NCBI GenBank assembly: GCA_028015205.1
Contig: CM051514.1
Coordinates: forward strand, 31,946,150 to 32,010,149
Origin: Mytilisepta virgata
Taxonomy: Eukaryota; Mollusca; Bivalvia; Mytilida; Mytilidae
Length of the DNA: 64,000 nucleotides
Direction: 5' to 3'
Shown in pieces: positions 38,871 to 51,370 of this stretch (within the stretch, counting starts at the first letter, position 1; each line of letters begins with the position of its first letter). The notes beneath the pieces are model-generated. The model was not told where the DNA came from, searched no databases, and was given only the letters and a program-made list of their open reading frames with translations. The position numbers and the translations under genes are program-made.

Positions 38871-39150
38871 TATACCCCCCGCAAACTTGTTTGGGAGGGG
38901 TATATAGGAATCATCTTGTGCGTCTGTCTGTCCGTCTGTCTGTCTGTCTGTCCGTCCGTCCATATATCTTGTAAGCGCAACTCCTCCTAGACCGCTCAAT
39001 GAATTTCAACGAAACTTTACAGAAAGGAAGTACATCATTGAAAGATGTGTATGAAGAAAAATCTTTGCTTTCCGATATTGTAAAAGGGAGATAATTGGAC
39101 TTCAAAGCGGGGGGTATCCTTTGTGAGCTTTGCTCACAGTACATCTAGTT
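38871..39150. mobile_element. Short non-coding element with GTCT/GTCC run
   Basis: Bounded by TATACCCCCCGC (38871-38882) and GCGGGGGGTAT (39108 on), an inverted match of about 10 bp. The element continues to a CTTTGTGAGCTTTGCTCAC segment. Inside lies a GTCTGTCTGTCC-type run (38925-38965). I recognise this overall arrangement as a common molluscan dispersed element; no transposase is present. The 77-codon minus frame rich in Arg-Thr-Asp is the GTCT run translated. Confidence 0.65.
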
Positions 39151-42080
39151 TTTTTGGGAAAGCTATCACAAGGAGGAAAGTAACTGGGAGCCTGCGGTAA
39201 ATTTACCTGTGGAAAGGTAAACTACTTCCCTAAACTTTTGGGATTGAAAAATAGTGTCTTGTGATCCCGGCCTTATGCTAAAGACAGACCTAGATAAATT
39301 GTCTCTGTCTGAACATTGGTACTACAATATAAATAAAACTGGTAGAAGTGTTCAGTTCAATTTTCCAATTAGACTCCAGCCAGAGCTGTACGTTAAAAAG
39401 TCTTCGTAAAGAAGAATGAGATCATTAAAGTTATGCAGGGTGAATTTAGTCAATTAGAAAAATAGACAAATTCTTCGATAACCCAATTTATTTTATATGC
39501 ACATATTATAAATTCTCAGGTTCATGCGTACCAACTTATAAACTGTGATAGACTTCAGAAAAGGTTTCTGCACTGTGCAATAGGGTGAATCTTGATTTTA
39601 GAAAAAACATTGAACAGTGGAAAAAACCGTGAATTATACAATTCGCATGTTTTCAAGGTAGCAATTTTTAAAACGGAATTTTTAAGGGTTAAGGATCCTA
39701 ATTATCACTTAAAGCATTTTCAAGTTGAAAAGCTAGAACTTGAAAATATATGACAGGAACTTTTAAGTACCGCTAACGATTTGAAAAAAAACAGGTTACT
39801 GATATTGAAAACAATTTAAAATGTCTATCGGAAATAAATCAAGAGCCTCTGAAGTATGTAAAGTTATTAGAGTTTGACAGTGTAACATGCAGAACAAAGA
39901 CAAATTTCGACTCTGCCCCATCCTGTCAGATATCGCTCTACTCACGAGCTAAAAAACAAATCTGAAAAAGACCTCTGGTTTGCCGAGTCGTTTTGTCTCC
40001 TCCCGCTACCTGTTAATGTTAAGTCCCAAGGTACAAAATTGGTTTATATTGTTATTACAGAGCAAAACGAAGGCCTGCAGTACAAAAACTTAGAAGGAGC
40101 TTGTTTACATTATGGACAAATTTGGGGTAGTGATGCTGCTTACCATAAACTTGCGTTTCACTGTTATGACTTGCCACAAAAATATTTAATTTGCCAGACA
40201 GAGTCGGACAGAATTAAACATCTTTAATTTGGGCGTGCCCTAGGTAATGAATTTTCATCAGTATCAGCAGACGGAATTTTAAGTTGTTACGAAAATTATG
40301 AGATGATACACCAAACATGTCATCCCATTTCTAACGATATTAACAGTATTTATCCCAAGTGAACTGTAGTTTTAAAGGGTAAATGTGTGGAGGCGGAAAT
40401 TATTTTCGGGAGCGATATAAAATCTATTAATAAAAAGTATCACAAAATACCGAAATAAATTTGATGCACTGTATGGCCATTTCGTTGACTGACAACTCAT
40501 CAGCAGTGCTTAGATGAAAATGTTTGAAGTCTGGTTAAAGTTATAATGACCAATTAATAAGCACAACCATCAAAACCCAAATCAATTAAATCAAACAGGA
40601 CTCCAAACTCAGTTAAGGGTTACCTCTCCATCAAAAGGAAGAGCCTTAGGAATTTCTGGTAAATTTTTGTCAAATTTTGAACTGAAAATTTAAAGATATT
40701 TAAGTAATAAATCATGCCAAGGCAAATATTCTGGCTACTGGGCTGATAATACCCCCGGGGACTTTAGGATTAGGGGCTTACACTGGAAACTTCTCCTCTC
40801 ACTGGTTTTGTGTACATAAAGATGAACGGAAAAATTTGAAGAGTGAATGGGAATGGGATTATTATCATTCCCACAGATATGGTTAGGACCCATAATAGCT
40901 TACGTCAGGATTCTGTGAGAAAATGTTCGGTTAAAAATATTTACCACTCCTTAATATTGAGCTTTGCAATATAAATCCAGACGAAATTCACCTTCTACTG
41001 CGATTATATGACGTCCTTCTTATGAATGTAATTGGTGATGCAAAGAGAGAATATGACAAAAACAAATTAAACAATTCGGGCAATTTAGATAAAAAAAAAA
41101 TTTAGGGAATGTGGAATTTCTTTCAATATTTTGCACAAAAATGGATCAAACGTAGAACTTGATTGTACATCTTTAACAGGATCTGATAACAAACTTTTGT
41201 TCAGTAAACGTTGTTTTGTTATCAGCCACTAAATACATGACAAAACAGCCAAACTATTGAGAGATTGTTATAACATATATAGGTAAAAATATCATGAGGT
41301 CTACTCTTTCTCAAACATTTAGGCCTTTTTTGAAAAATGTAATGCTTCGGCACAGTTATTCGTGTGTTTAGGAAAACTTAGAAAGGGTCATGCTTCCCTT
41401 ACACCTTACACGCATATTTTCGTTTATCATATCCCATGGTTTGTTATATCGTTTGGAAGATTGTTTCAATTTAGTTGTCAGAGTGTTGAAAGTGTATGAC
41501 AATTCACCAGAAAAAGCCAAACTTGATTCAGCTGTTGATGCTTTAAGGGTGAATAAAAGAATTGAAATTCTACTGAAGATCATAACTGCGACAGAGACAA
41601 ACGGGAATATAAAAAACAAAAAACGAAAATATTAGGAAGATGAAATTTTCAAAAAACAGATCTAAAAAACGCTTAAATATTTTAAAAGACATTTCGGAGA
41701 ACAATGTATTATCGCTGGTGAAAAATCAGTCAAATTCTCAGGAGAAGGATTATAAAAACACGACAGAGTCAGAATTGAAAGAATTGCTCTTGAGTAAAAA
41801 CATCAAATCAAGAGTTAAGAAAGAAAAAAATAATAATAATTGCGCTTTTAGAAAATTTAGACTGATTCCTAAACCAATCCTTAAATGCTATCCTGAACAT
41901 AAAATATATTCTTGTATCGTTATGGTCATGACACTGGTTACTGTCTTGTGGCACTCATTTTTAGGAGCGTTCGTGAACAAGTACAAAAGTGCAATAGTAA
42001 GCAAGCCAGGAAAAAATTCAATTCCTACATCCCCTTTTGTTTTTGTGAGATTCGAGCCAGCAATGTATTTGTATTTTTAA
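39150..42080 (+). pseudogene. Decayed coding region, probably transposon-derived, family unassigned
   Basis: Several plus-strand stretches read like former protein in shifting frames. These are 39750-39960, 40039-40227 (EGACLHYGQIWGSDAAYHKL), about 40985-41090 (LLLRLYDVLLMNVIGDAKREY), 41340-41470 (KLRKGHASLTPYTHIF), 41471-41635, and 41640-41830, whose end (TESELKELLLSKNIKSRVKK) resembles a SAP-like DNA-binding helix pair. Stops and frame changes separate them. The LTPY.H and following hydrophobic text recalls a group of invertebrate transposase-like proteins whose name I cannot give with certainty. No LTR, terminal repeat or target duplication was found. The overlapping minus frame at 41368-41619 is a shadow. 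Confidence 0.4.
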
Positions 42081-42914
42081 TCTATGCTTATGCAGTTTAT
42101 TGACATGTTTTTAATCAAACGAAAATGATAGTATACGATTTTATGTTCATATATATACATGGATGTATTTTTCGATTTTGAAATCAAATTGTAGTTATCC
42201 TAGCCTTATTTATATGGATGCCGTTAGACATTAATGTATAATACAAATGATTTAAAACTTATTAATATTTTGATTTTTGCCTTTTAATTTCCCCGATGTT
42301 TGAAACAAACTGTTCAATGCAAACAAGCATCAATTAATACTTTTTTACAAGAAAAAGCGGGATAACTCTTTCCTGTATTTATTAACATGTGTGACTGGAT
42401 GTTGCATCATGACGCGACATCCTTTTAGTTTAAACATATTTATGCAAATAAACAGGCAAATATATAACATAAACAATGCAATAATTGGATTCGCAAACAA
42501 GCTTACTGAAGCTTTTATTAACCAGTTTTCATTAAAATCATTTTGGCAATAACTGAAGCATACATAAGATGGATACTACGTAGAGGTGATTTGACTAATT
42601 ACATTAATAGTGCATGATTTTATTTATAATGATGGGAATAACATAAAGATGATTAAATGCAAAAAAGTACAATTATGTGTTACTACATTTTTTGTTCATA
42701 TTATAACATTTTGAACGTGATTAAAGGTGTGAACATTCTGTTCATGGGTTAGACCCTCTGAACGAAATTAAATAAGACTGATATGTATCGGTACATGACT
42801 GTTAATACTAAAAATTGTCTTATTCCGCAGAGCTGTATATGTAGTAAATGTAATAAATATGGGGGTGTTGACTCGACATTTCCACATGCTACCAGATGCA
42901 CACGAGTAGATCGG
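42081..42914. other. Non-coding; one weak plus-strand exon-like stretch
   Basis: At 42833-42908 a possible acceptor (TTATTCCGCAG) leads into a short Cys-containing frame (CICSKCNKYGG), but no usable donor follows before a stop. Not called as an exon. Confidence 0.3.
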
Positions 42915-42916
42915 TC

Positions 42917-44665
42917 TACTTGAGGTGTAAATTCTGTTCGGTACATAATAATTTTTTTCTCGTTTTAAATTTTCCTATGAAAATTAACCGTATCACCTCC
43001 AACTGTCAGAATGCTAAATGTTATTAGCGCTGTAATATGTCCAATTCTTGAAACTGTAACGGGTTATTGAAGTGTCGTAAAGTAAACTTTATAGTATATT
43101 TGACTCTTCTCAGAAAGTGTACACTTGTTTATGATCCGGACTGCGGCATAGGTTATTACAGCTCAGAAACCTACATATAAAGAAATTACATGTATTTGTA
43201 CGTTTCTTTTAAAATTTCTATTTGAGTGCCCCTTTTAATAATAGGCAATTTGACTAACAATTTAACAAGTCAATTACATTAGTATTTAGAAACAGGCATG
43301 AGAAATACATGTAGTGAGAAATCAGAGGCATTAATGTTTTTAAAATATTTAATAGAAAACGGTGAGATTCAATTATAGTTCTGTCATTAGATGGTTTTTG
43401 TTCTACTGCTTTGATCATTTGGATTGTTGTTTTGCTTTTGGATTTAAAATTCTAGGCCTTGAGCACAACTGATCAGTTATAAATTGACTAAATGTGCACA
43501 CATTCTGCATCAAAATTGGTATCAAAGAATTTATATAGATTGTGCTTTGCGTAAAAAGAATATTTAGGTGTGGCTCTAACATCATGTATAGTAAGTTAAT
43601 TTCGAAACGTTTAAGCTTGTGCTCTAACGTTATCAAGAATATAAAACAGATTTGAAACTACATGTATATATTTTAAATTTAGAACACTGTAGATGGAGAA
43701 ACGCAAATGTCCTTGCACTAATCAAAAGTCTTTCATTCAAATCAAAGAAAAAAATGTACAAAGCAACGCATAGAGTTTTCTGCAGTCATGTGGCTCTTTA
43801 CCATGTTTATACGGCAAACTGTGCGAAGTATAAGTATTATTCACATAACATATACATATTATTCCTTCAGAAAAAAACGTCTAAAACCTGCGTGATGTCA
43901 ACGAGATTTTAGAAACATTTTCGCTGACATCAAGCAACTTAGCAAAAAATTACTTATTTTGAATTATTTTTATAATTTTAAATTAACGTTATTTGTCGTT
44001 TTGCTACTTTTTAGACTTTGACATGTATTTTTAGTTAGTATTATATATATTCAAATATTTTTAAGATGAAAAATTGTGTATATTTTGCATTTATAACTTT
44101 TGACGAATTTGGACAGCATGTTCTATATCTTCAAATGAGTTTAGCAATCAAGGCCACATGACGGCGCACTGGCCAGTCAATGAAAAAGTATATTTTTAAT
44201 TTAGCGTTTGCTTCGTTTTCTTAGTTATCATTCATCGGACATGAACGACAACAATAATTTTGACGTTTTCGTCCTGTTTAAAAAGCAAAATGTAAATGGT
44301 TGATGTTATACGCAACAAGAAAAGAAACACAAGGACTCTTGTCTAGTATAGTAAAACATTCAAACGATTCATTGAACTGAATTGAATTGAAATTTTGAGA
44401 CAGTGTTTTTGCAATGTATAGCTTTTTGCAATGTATAGCACAACAATCTATATAGGATTTTAACATTTTAAATATCCATTTCTCAACAAAAGATATTACC
44501 CTAAAACAAACAGCATTACCATATTATTACCATACATGTATTTGTATCCAATTAAGAAAAATTGATAATGACTTTGTTTTGTCGTATGCTAATCTACTTT
44601 TTTAAAGATGAAATCATTTTTGGAAATATCGAAATTTTGATTTTGGTCTCTGTATAAAGGAAACA
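42917..44665 (+). repeat. Tandem duplication, copy 1
   Basis: Begins TACTTGAGGTGTAAATTC and runs to TTGGTCTCTGTATAAAG. It matches 45100-46671 in the same orientation throughout. It holds about 165 bp (44330-44495) that copy 2 lacks, including a small internal repeat of TTTTGCAATGTATAGC. The minus frame 43415-43636 and the plus frame 43652-43912 are only partly preserved in copy 2. Confidence 0.9.
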
Positions 44666-45099
44666 TAGATAATACAAAATAAACCCAGATTATAATATTA
44701 TCCAATATAATTTCATGAAATATCTGTAAAAAAGCCGCGAGTGAAATTCCCAATTTTAACCTTCTTTATCAGAAAATATTTTTACCAACTACCTGGTTCA
44801 AACGGATTTTGTCGTCCTGATTTTCAGCTGAAATAGAAGTTTAAATTATCATATAAGAACAGCGTGTGTATTATCTCTTCTGACAATAACAAAGCTACAG
44901 CTTTAAACTACATTTTAAAAAAATCCTTTATAATTACTTAAAATAAATGAAGCTTGCATGTATTATATGCGACACGAAAAACCAGATATATAGTTGAATG
45001 CAAACGAGAGTACTCTTAAAGAAAATTGGCACCAGTAGATCGGGTCTCAGAACAATATGCTCGCAAGTTCTTGTAATCGATAGCTGTTTCAGAAAATTG
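44666..45099. other. Spacer between the duplication copies
   Basis: AT-rich, nothing recognised. Confidence 0.3.
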
Positions 45100-46671
45100 T
45101 ACTTGAGGTGTAAATTCCGTTCGGTACATCATAATTTTTTTCTCGTTTTAAATTTCCCTATGAAAATTATCCGTATCACCTCCAACTAAATGCTAAATTT
45201 TATTAGCGTTGTAATATGTCCAATTCTGGAAACTGTAAAGGGTTATTGAAGTGCGGTAAAGTAAACGTTATAGAATATTTGACTCTTCTCAGGAAGTGTA
45301 CACATGTTTATGATCCGGACTGCGGCATAGGTTATTACAGCTCAGAAACCTACATATAAAGAAATTACATGTATCTGTACGTTTCTTTCAAAATTTCTAT
45401 ATGAGTGCCCCTTTTAATTTTAGGCATTTTAATTACAGGTTAATGATAGTATATTGTAGAAACGGGCCTTAGAAATGAATATAGTGAGAAATCAGAGGAA
45501 TTAATTTTTAAAAAAAATATTAAATAGAAAACGTTGAAATCCAATCATAGCTCTGTCCTTAGGAGGTTTTTTTCTCTATTCCTTTTAACATTTGGATCAT
45601 TGCATTGTGTTGGATTTAACATTTTAGGCCTTGGGCACAACTGATGAGTTGTAAATTGACGAAATGTGCACATATTGTGCATAAAAATTAGCATCAACGA
45701 TTTTATATAGATTGTGCTCTGCGTGAAAAGAATATTTAGGTGTATCTCTAACATCCTGGTTAGAAAGTTAATTTCGAAACGTTTAAGCTTGTGTTTTAGT
45801 GTTATAAAAAGTATAAAACAGATTTTAAACTATATGTATATTGTTTAGGTATAGAACTCTTTAGATGGAGATACGCAAATGTCCTTCCACTAAAAAAAAA
45901 AAAGTCTTTCATTCTTTTATTAATGCGTCAAATCAAACAACAAATTGTACAAAACAACGCTTAGAGTTCTCTGCAGTCATGTGGCCCTTAAGCATGTTTA
46001 TATGGCAAGCCGTGCGAAGTATAAAAATTATTCACATATGATATACATAACATATTTTCAGAAAAAAAAACGTCTAAAAACTGAGTGATCTCAACGAGAG
46101 TTTAGAAAGATTTTGCTAAGTTTGAATTATTTTTTTTTAATAATTTTAAGTTAAACTTATTTGTCGTTTTGTACCTTTTACGACTTTGACATGCATTTTT
46201 AGTTCGTATTATATATATTCAAATATTTTGCAGGTGAAATATTGTGTGTATTTTGCATTTATAACTTTTGACGAATTTGTTCTATAGCTTCAAATGAGCT
46301 TAGAAATAAAGGCCACATGACGGCGCACTGGCCAGTCAATAAAAAAGTAAAATTTTAATTTACCGTTTGCTTCGTTTTCTCCGTTCTCATTGATCGGACA
46401 TGAACGAGAACAATGAGTTTGACATTTTCGTCCTGTTTAAAAAGCAAAATATAAATGGTTAATGTTATACTCAACAAGAAAAGAAACGCGAGATATCACC
46501 CTAAAACGACAAACATTACCGGATTATTAACATAAATGTATTTGCATTCAATTAAGGAAAATTGATAATGACTATGTTCTGTTGTATGCTAATCGATTTT
46601 TTTTAAAGAAGGGATCAGTTTTTGAAATATCGAACTTTTGATGTTGGTCTCTGTATAAAGACAACTCCACT
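45100..46671 (+). repeat. Tandem duplication, copy 2
   Basis: Second copy of 42917-44665, offset by about 2.18 kb at the start and 2.0 kb at the end because of the 165-bp difference. Confidence 0.9.
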
Positions 46672-47243
46672 GTTTATTCGAAATTTATAATTTAGCCAGT
46701 TTTAAATATAATAATCACAAACATTACAAATTATGAAACTATCTTCCAAATAATTGGTAAGCTTTTATATGCAATCATTAATTCTGTCACTGAACAAGAA
46801 TGCTTTCTTATATAAACTTGTTTTAAAATAATGGAATCGGGCTGCATTGCCCAGTATTTATTTTCCCCATAACTGTAGAATTTAAATAAAAAACAAATAA
46901 TTACCTATGTCTATCCTTATCAATAGCTATATGTAATACAATGTATTTGAATATCACACAAAAGTTAAGTTAAAAACTGTTCAAGACGTAAAGATAAATC
47001 AGGAGAAATGCCCTTCACCATTTTGAATATATTTACTTAGCAAATTTCAAAACGAAGAAAAGTACATGTACATGTAGCAACAGTTTGACTCGTTCTTCTT
47101 AACAAACTGAATTTACAGACTCTTTTTATCAGCTTATATGTGTGGTCTTTGGACAAACATTAAAGTCGTTATCTGTTTTATGGAACTGTTGTAAGTATTA
47201 TAAAAAAATCAAAAAAATATTAAGAAATCTACATAAACCTTAC
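46672..47243. other. Non-coding, putative intron
   Basis: AT-rich. A minus-strand GTAATT donor-like site near 46903 has no open exon before it in a matching phase. Confidence 0.3.
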
Positions 47244-47324
47244 CAATCTTGTCTAGTAGAAAAACCTCGAAGACAACCACGAAAAAACTCCATATTCCAA
47301 TTAGTAAGGTGTACGTCATACCAT
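47244..47324 (-). CDS. Candidate exon, 81 nt, membrane segment
   Basis: On the minus strand a long pyrimidine tract and TATTCCTAG lead into the exon, and GATTG/GTAAGG closes it. It is 27 codons, phase 1 at both ends. The product is almost entirely hydrophobic: GMTYTLLIGIWSFFVVVFEV followed by FLLDKI, long enough to cross a membrane once. It follows the exons at 49.5 and 48.5 kb in the same phase, so they can be joined without breaking the frame. I do not recognise the protein. Both splice sites are strong; the small size means chance cannot be excluded without transcript data. Confidence 0.55.
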
Positions 47325-48543
47325 CTAGGAATATAAAAAATAAAATAAATAAAAACGATCTATCATTTTATAATAAAACGTTTTGTTTGGTTTCTAATGC
47401 GTGTGTATGTGAGGGTGTGTGTTTGTGTGTGTGTTTAAAAATAATAAATGTACTTTGAATGATTCTACTAGATGGACGTATTGGCTGTATACTTGTATGT
47501 ATCTAAGCTACAGACTTTTCATCGTTTGAGTTCATGTACATGTTGTTGGACCGAAGTTTTGATAAATAGAATTGGCCATTATATTGTGATCTTGATCCCC
47601 GTTATATCATTTTGAACTAAACCTTTTTATGGATGATTTGCGTCGTTGTAATGATTGTGCATGTATATTGCTAGAATAAGGGAATTCTTCTAGTAAAATT
47701 AGCACCAACCTATTCAGAAACTCGGATTATAGAACAAAGGCAGATGTATTTCTGTCTAGGGTCACATTAAACGGATAAAAACTTGTATGAAGGGAGGATA
47801 GTTCACCATGTTAATGGACGCGCCCTTCTAATCCGTTATACAAAAAGGTCACTAACATTCCGCGGTGTCAAACAAGTGATGCACATCTTTATGACAAACA
47901 CATGAAAAATAATGTAAATGCTGAAATCAGCAAAATTTTTAAAAAAGTTATTATACAATTTTGTTATGTGAAATTGTTTCCTACTGACAGCTAAGCACAT
48001 GCTAAATTCCCATGTCTGATTACACAACCAAATGAAATTCTTCTGCAAACGTGACCAATTTCACAATACATATTTTAACCATATTTGGATAACGTGTGCT
48101 ATGTCCGGGTGCAATACACATAAAACATAGTTGGAGATGTGACTACACCATTGATCCTTTTCATTCATTGTTGTTCTAAGTCACGTTGAAAAATAGGTTA
48201 ATATATTTAAACCTTGATATCACAGTTCAGAGGAATTGTATTTAATTTGTCATAGGTAGAGAATTTTAAAAACAAACACACAACGAATGTTTTCCCACAA
48301 TTTTCATAAAAAAATAGAAAAAAGAAATATTGTAAATGAAAATAAAATAAATACTAGCTATATATTCGTAATTAAGATTTGTATGTGTTTGTGTATTGGG
48401 GATATGTCTGTCCAATCGTTAGAACATTTTAAATCAAAGAACAAATAATTCTTTTACATAATATAAATTATCAAGAAAATTGATTGTTGACATTATACTA
48501 TCAGGACAGCTTTTCTCATTTTAGCGACATTGATGCATTATAC
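47325..48543. other. Putative intron with short (GT)-rich stretch
   Basis: Contains a GT-rich run at 47400-47440 and otherwise unrecognised AT-rich sequence. The minus frame 47836-48048 has no support. Confidence 0.35.
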
Positions 48544-48678
48544 CTCTACACAAAACTTTAATAAAAGCAAGAAAAGGCGTGATTGCAACGCATGTAACAA
48601 GACTTGTAACTTTTTTCGAAACCAACTGCCAACACAGGAGACTGTCTCCGGAATCTATTTTGCAGCAGAAAGCACAAC
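48544..48678 (-). CDS. Candidate exon, 135 nt, Cys-rich start and hydrophobic segment
   Basis: On the minus strand TATCTCCTTCACAG is a good acceptor; the donor AGAG/GTATAA is weaker. The exon is 45 codons, phase 1-1 and open. It begins CAFCCKIDSGDSLLCW (four Cys) and continues with VTSLVTCVAITPFLAFIKVL, a possible membrane span. A plus-strand frame of 63 codons covers the same bases, so the coding strand rests on splice geometry and agreement of phase and strand with the flanking exons. The family is not recognised. Confidence 0.4.
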
Positions 48679-49498
48679 CTGTGAAGGAGATATAAATTTA
48701 AATGAAGCTTTATTTATTTAGATTACTATAAAATATTTACTCAAGTTTATTTTTTACTAATTCAGTAATTAAATACTTAAAATAAATCGTGGATCTACTA
48801 CTGATTACCAAATACATGTACATGTGTATTTTGTTCAATCAGTATTTTAAGTCTGAAACTTGTGTAGGACATATACCTCTAATCACTAGTTACTCAATTG
48901 TGATCTTAGATGGTCAATCTGGTCTTGTTTATTCTTATTTAGGCTTGTTTTTCTGAATGTCCATATTTTTCATCAAAGTAAAGATAACAAGATTAAATCA
49001 AGATATCTTGCCTTGAAGTAAATCAAGATCGTTCAAGATCAGCTCAGCACAGGTAGTGTTATATATTGCATAATTCATTCTTTACTTTTATGAACTGGTC
49101 TTAATAATTCCTGATTTACTGCAAGCCATTATAGCTTGTTTTGGTCTTATTATCTTGATTTTGTGAGAAATCCCAGAAATTGTAAAAATCAAGACAATCA
49201 AGATTAAACAAGACTGAAATGGCATTTAAGATCAAAATGGTGTTACAAGTAAATGCTTAATACATGTATCACTATACGTCATTATTAAGGCGTTTGGAAT
49301 CAGACTTGTAATTGAAGAATGCATGTTATATCAAAAAGAGGGACATTATTTTTTTTCTACATCCTTTTACACCTGAAATGAATTAAATTAAATAGAAATA
49401 AAAACAAAATAGAAATCTCTTGATCTTTACTATAGATAATGACCGTGTATTTGAAGTATATGAAAAAGTATGAAACTACAAAATAATTCAATACATAC
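48679..49498. other. Putative intron
   Basis: AT-rich. Contains several related short segments built on TCAAGAT and AAGATTAAA (48980-49220), not a clear tandem repeat. Confidence 0.3.
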
Positions 49499-49642
49499 CA
49501 GCTTGATTATCCTTTCTCCTGTCCAAAACTGTTTTTAAATGTACAATTAATCGACATATGACATATCCTAGGATATAGCCAATTGTCAAAGGAGGAATTG
49601 CACACCTGCACCGTTCCCAAAAGGTGTTTACTATATCAGGAC
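49499..49642 (-). CDS. Candidate exon, transmembrane segment with basic cytoplasmic side
   Basis: On the minus strand TATTTATTTTAG precedes the exon and GCTG/GTATGT follows it. The exon is 144 nt, phase 1-1 and fully open. It reads DIVNTFWERCRC, then a membrane span AIPPLTIGYILGYVICRLIV, then the basic stretch HLKTVLDRRKDNQ, as expected of a segment that leaves an ectodomain, crosses the membrane and enters the cytoplasm. The Ig-like exon at 63055-63396 ends in the matching phase, and splicing the two keeps a Cys-Pro at the junction. The 13.4-kb gap between them contains the nested retroelements. This is the most convincing membrane exon in the window. Confidence 0.65.
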
Positions 49643-49959
49643 CTAAAATAAATATGTACAACGTACATTCAAGTATAGCAATAATACTTAGGAAGCAATG
49701 TAAATAAGGTGAGATGAACCCGGAAAAAAAAACTGAAGCATTCTACAATAATGCTATTTTGTCTTTGTTATGTATATTTCAGATTATGTCTTATCATCAA
49801 TACCCAAGGAGGAATAAAAGCAATTTTGAACAAAAAACTCAAATTGTTTTTAAGCCAATTAAAATGCCTAGAGTAAATACATTATAAATTTGTCGAAATT
49901 AAACAAATAACTGAGGTACTCCTGAATAGAAAATAATATTTTCGAAGAAACTAACTTTA
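49643..49959. other. Intron sequence left of the retroelement relic
   Basis: AT-rich, nothing recognised. Confidence 0.35.
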
Positions 49960-51370
49960 TTCTGTTGAGGACCATGCCAGAAAATGGACTTCAAAGGAAC
50001 AGAAACCTGATGACACACTTTCAGAGTGGGTGAAGGCTATTAGGTCAATGATACAACTCCAAATTAAAAACCTTCAAGGTTCTACGAGCACTAAAGTACG
50101 GAGCCCCGCAGGGGACACGATAAGAAAAAAAAATTATATCCCTAAGGTTGATAAAAATTTGACTCGCCTCCATTACAAAAGCGGACAAAGCCCCCAATAG
50201 CATAGTTTTTGTCTGCAAGAACTTTTATTTTGAGTGTCTTAGAAACGAGTTGGGAATAGATAACTCTATCGTAACCTAACTTATACACCGACCACACTCA
50301 CTAAGCAGGAAGTCCTTGATAACCACAAGACCGTTCGTCATTACTTTGGCGTTTCTACAAAAGGTAAAGAAATGGACCTTCCTGCTCTTTATTGGATTCC
50401 TAAACTAGATAAAAATCCGTTTAACCATAGATACATTGCTGGGTCAGCTAATTACTCCACAAAACCTCTTTCAAAGATTTTAATATTCGTATTGACATGT
50501 ATTAAAGAGGGCCTTCGGAATTACTGCGAAACATCATACTCCACCAGTGGCGTTAATCAGATGTGGATTCTTAAAAACTCCAAAAATTTGCTACAATATC
50601 TAAAATCAACATCTTTGGCTACATGCAACAGCATAAAACATTCTCATTCTCTACACTTTACACTACCATACCACAATCGAAATTAAAGAATCGCTGAAAA
50701 CAACTAGTTCATCAATGTTTTTTTGTCAAGACAAATGGCACACGCAGGTATAAATTTCAAGTTTTAGGTAAAGAAAAGCCTTATTTCTTGAGGAAACACT
50801 CTGATTCTTACAAAAAGTATTCTGGGCATGAAATTACAGACATGTTAGATTTTCTCATAGAAAACATATTTGTTGAATTTGGCGATCTAATTTTTCAACA
50901 AACATTCGGCATTCCAATGGGAACCAACTGTGCTCCTCTCCGCGTCGATCTGTTTCTGTACTCATATGAAGTGGACTTCAAGGGCTACAACGTGAAAACA
51001 AAAATAAACTAGCCCAATCCTTTAATTTCACTTTTCGTTATACGAATGACGTGTTGCCGTTAAATAACGACAAATTCCAAGACTTTCTACATCTCATCTA
51101 CCCCTAGTGAGCTTGAAATTAAGGATACTACAGATACACCAAAGTCCGCTTCATCTTTGGATTTGTTCCTTGAAATAGACAATGAGGGACATTTGAAGAA
51201 AAAACTTTATGACAAACGTGATGACTTCGACTTTCTTATTGTTAACTTTACCTTCTTGAGTATTAATATACTAGCATCGCCTGCATATGGCGTCTATATT
51301 TCTCAACTTATCCGATTTTTAAGTGCATGTGTGAGTTACCCTGACTTTCGACAAAGAGGATTACTGCTGT
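49960..51370 (+). pseudogene. Penelope-like reverse transcriptase relic, left part
   Basis: Older retroelement into which the BEL element inserted. In shifting frames it shows a KADKAPNSIVFVCK segment (50185-50225), then LPALYWIPKLDKNPFNHRYI and STKPLSKIL with GVNQMWILKNS (50372-50600), the fingers and palm of a Penelope-like reverse transcriptase. The frame then breaks where motif A is expected. Motifs resume with FQQTFGIPMGTNCAP (50895-50940). The catalytic box is damaged: the usual IDD is read as TND (near 51040). The text then runs to PDFRQRGLLLL and stops exactly at the BEL 5' LTR. The continuation is found at 62318. The closest relative in the window is the copy at 16930-17925. Confidence 0.8.
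51366..51370. other. Target-site duplication, left (GCTGT)
   Basis: GCTGT directly before the 5' LTR matches 62318-62322 directly after the 3' LTR. Five bp is the usual size for LTR retrotransposon integrases. Confidence 0.95.

Noticed and set aside
38911..39144. 77-codon minus frame with Arg-Thr-Asp repeats
   Set aside because: Translation of the GTCT/GTCC run of a non-coding dispersed element.
42833..42908. Short Cys-containing plus frame after a TTATTCCGCAG acceptor
   Set aside because: No donor before the stop in that frame, and not repeated in the second duplication copy.
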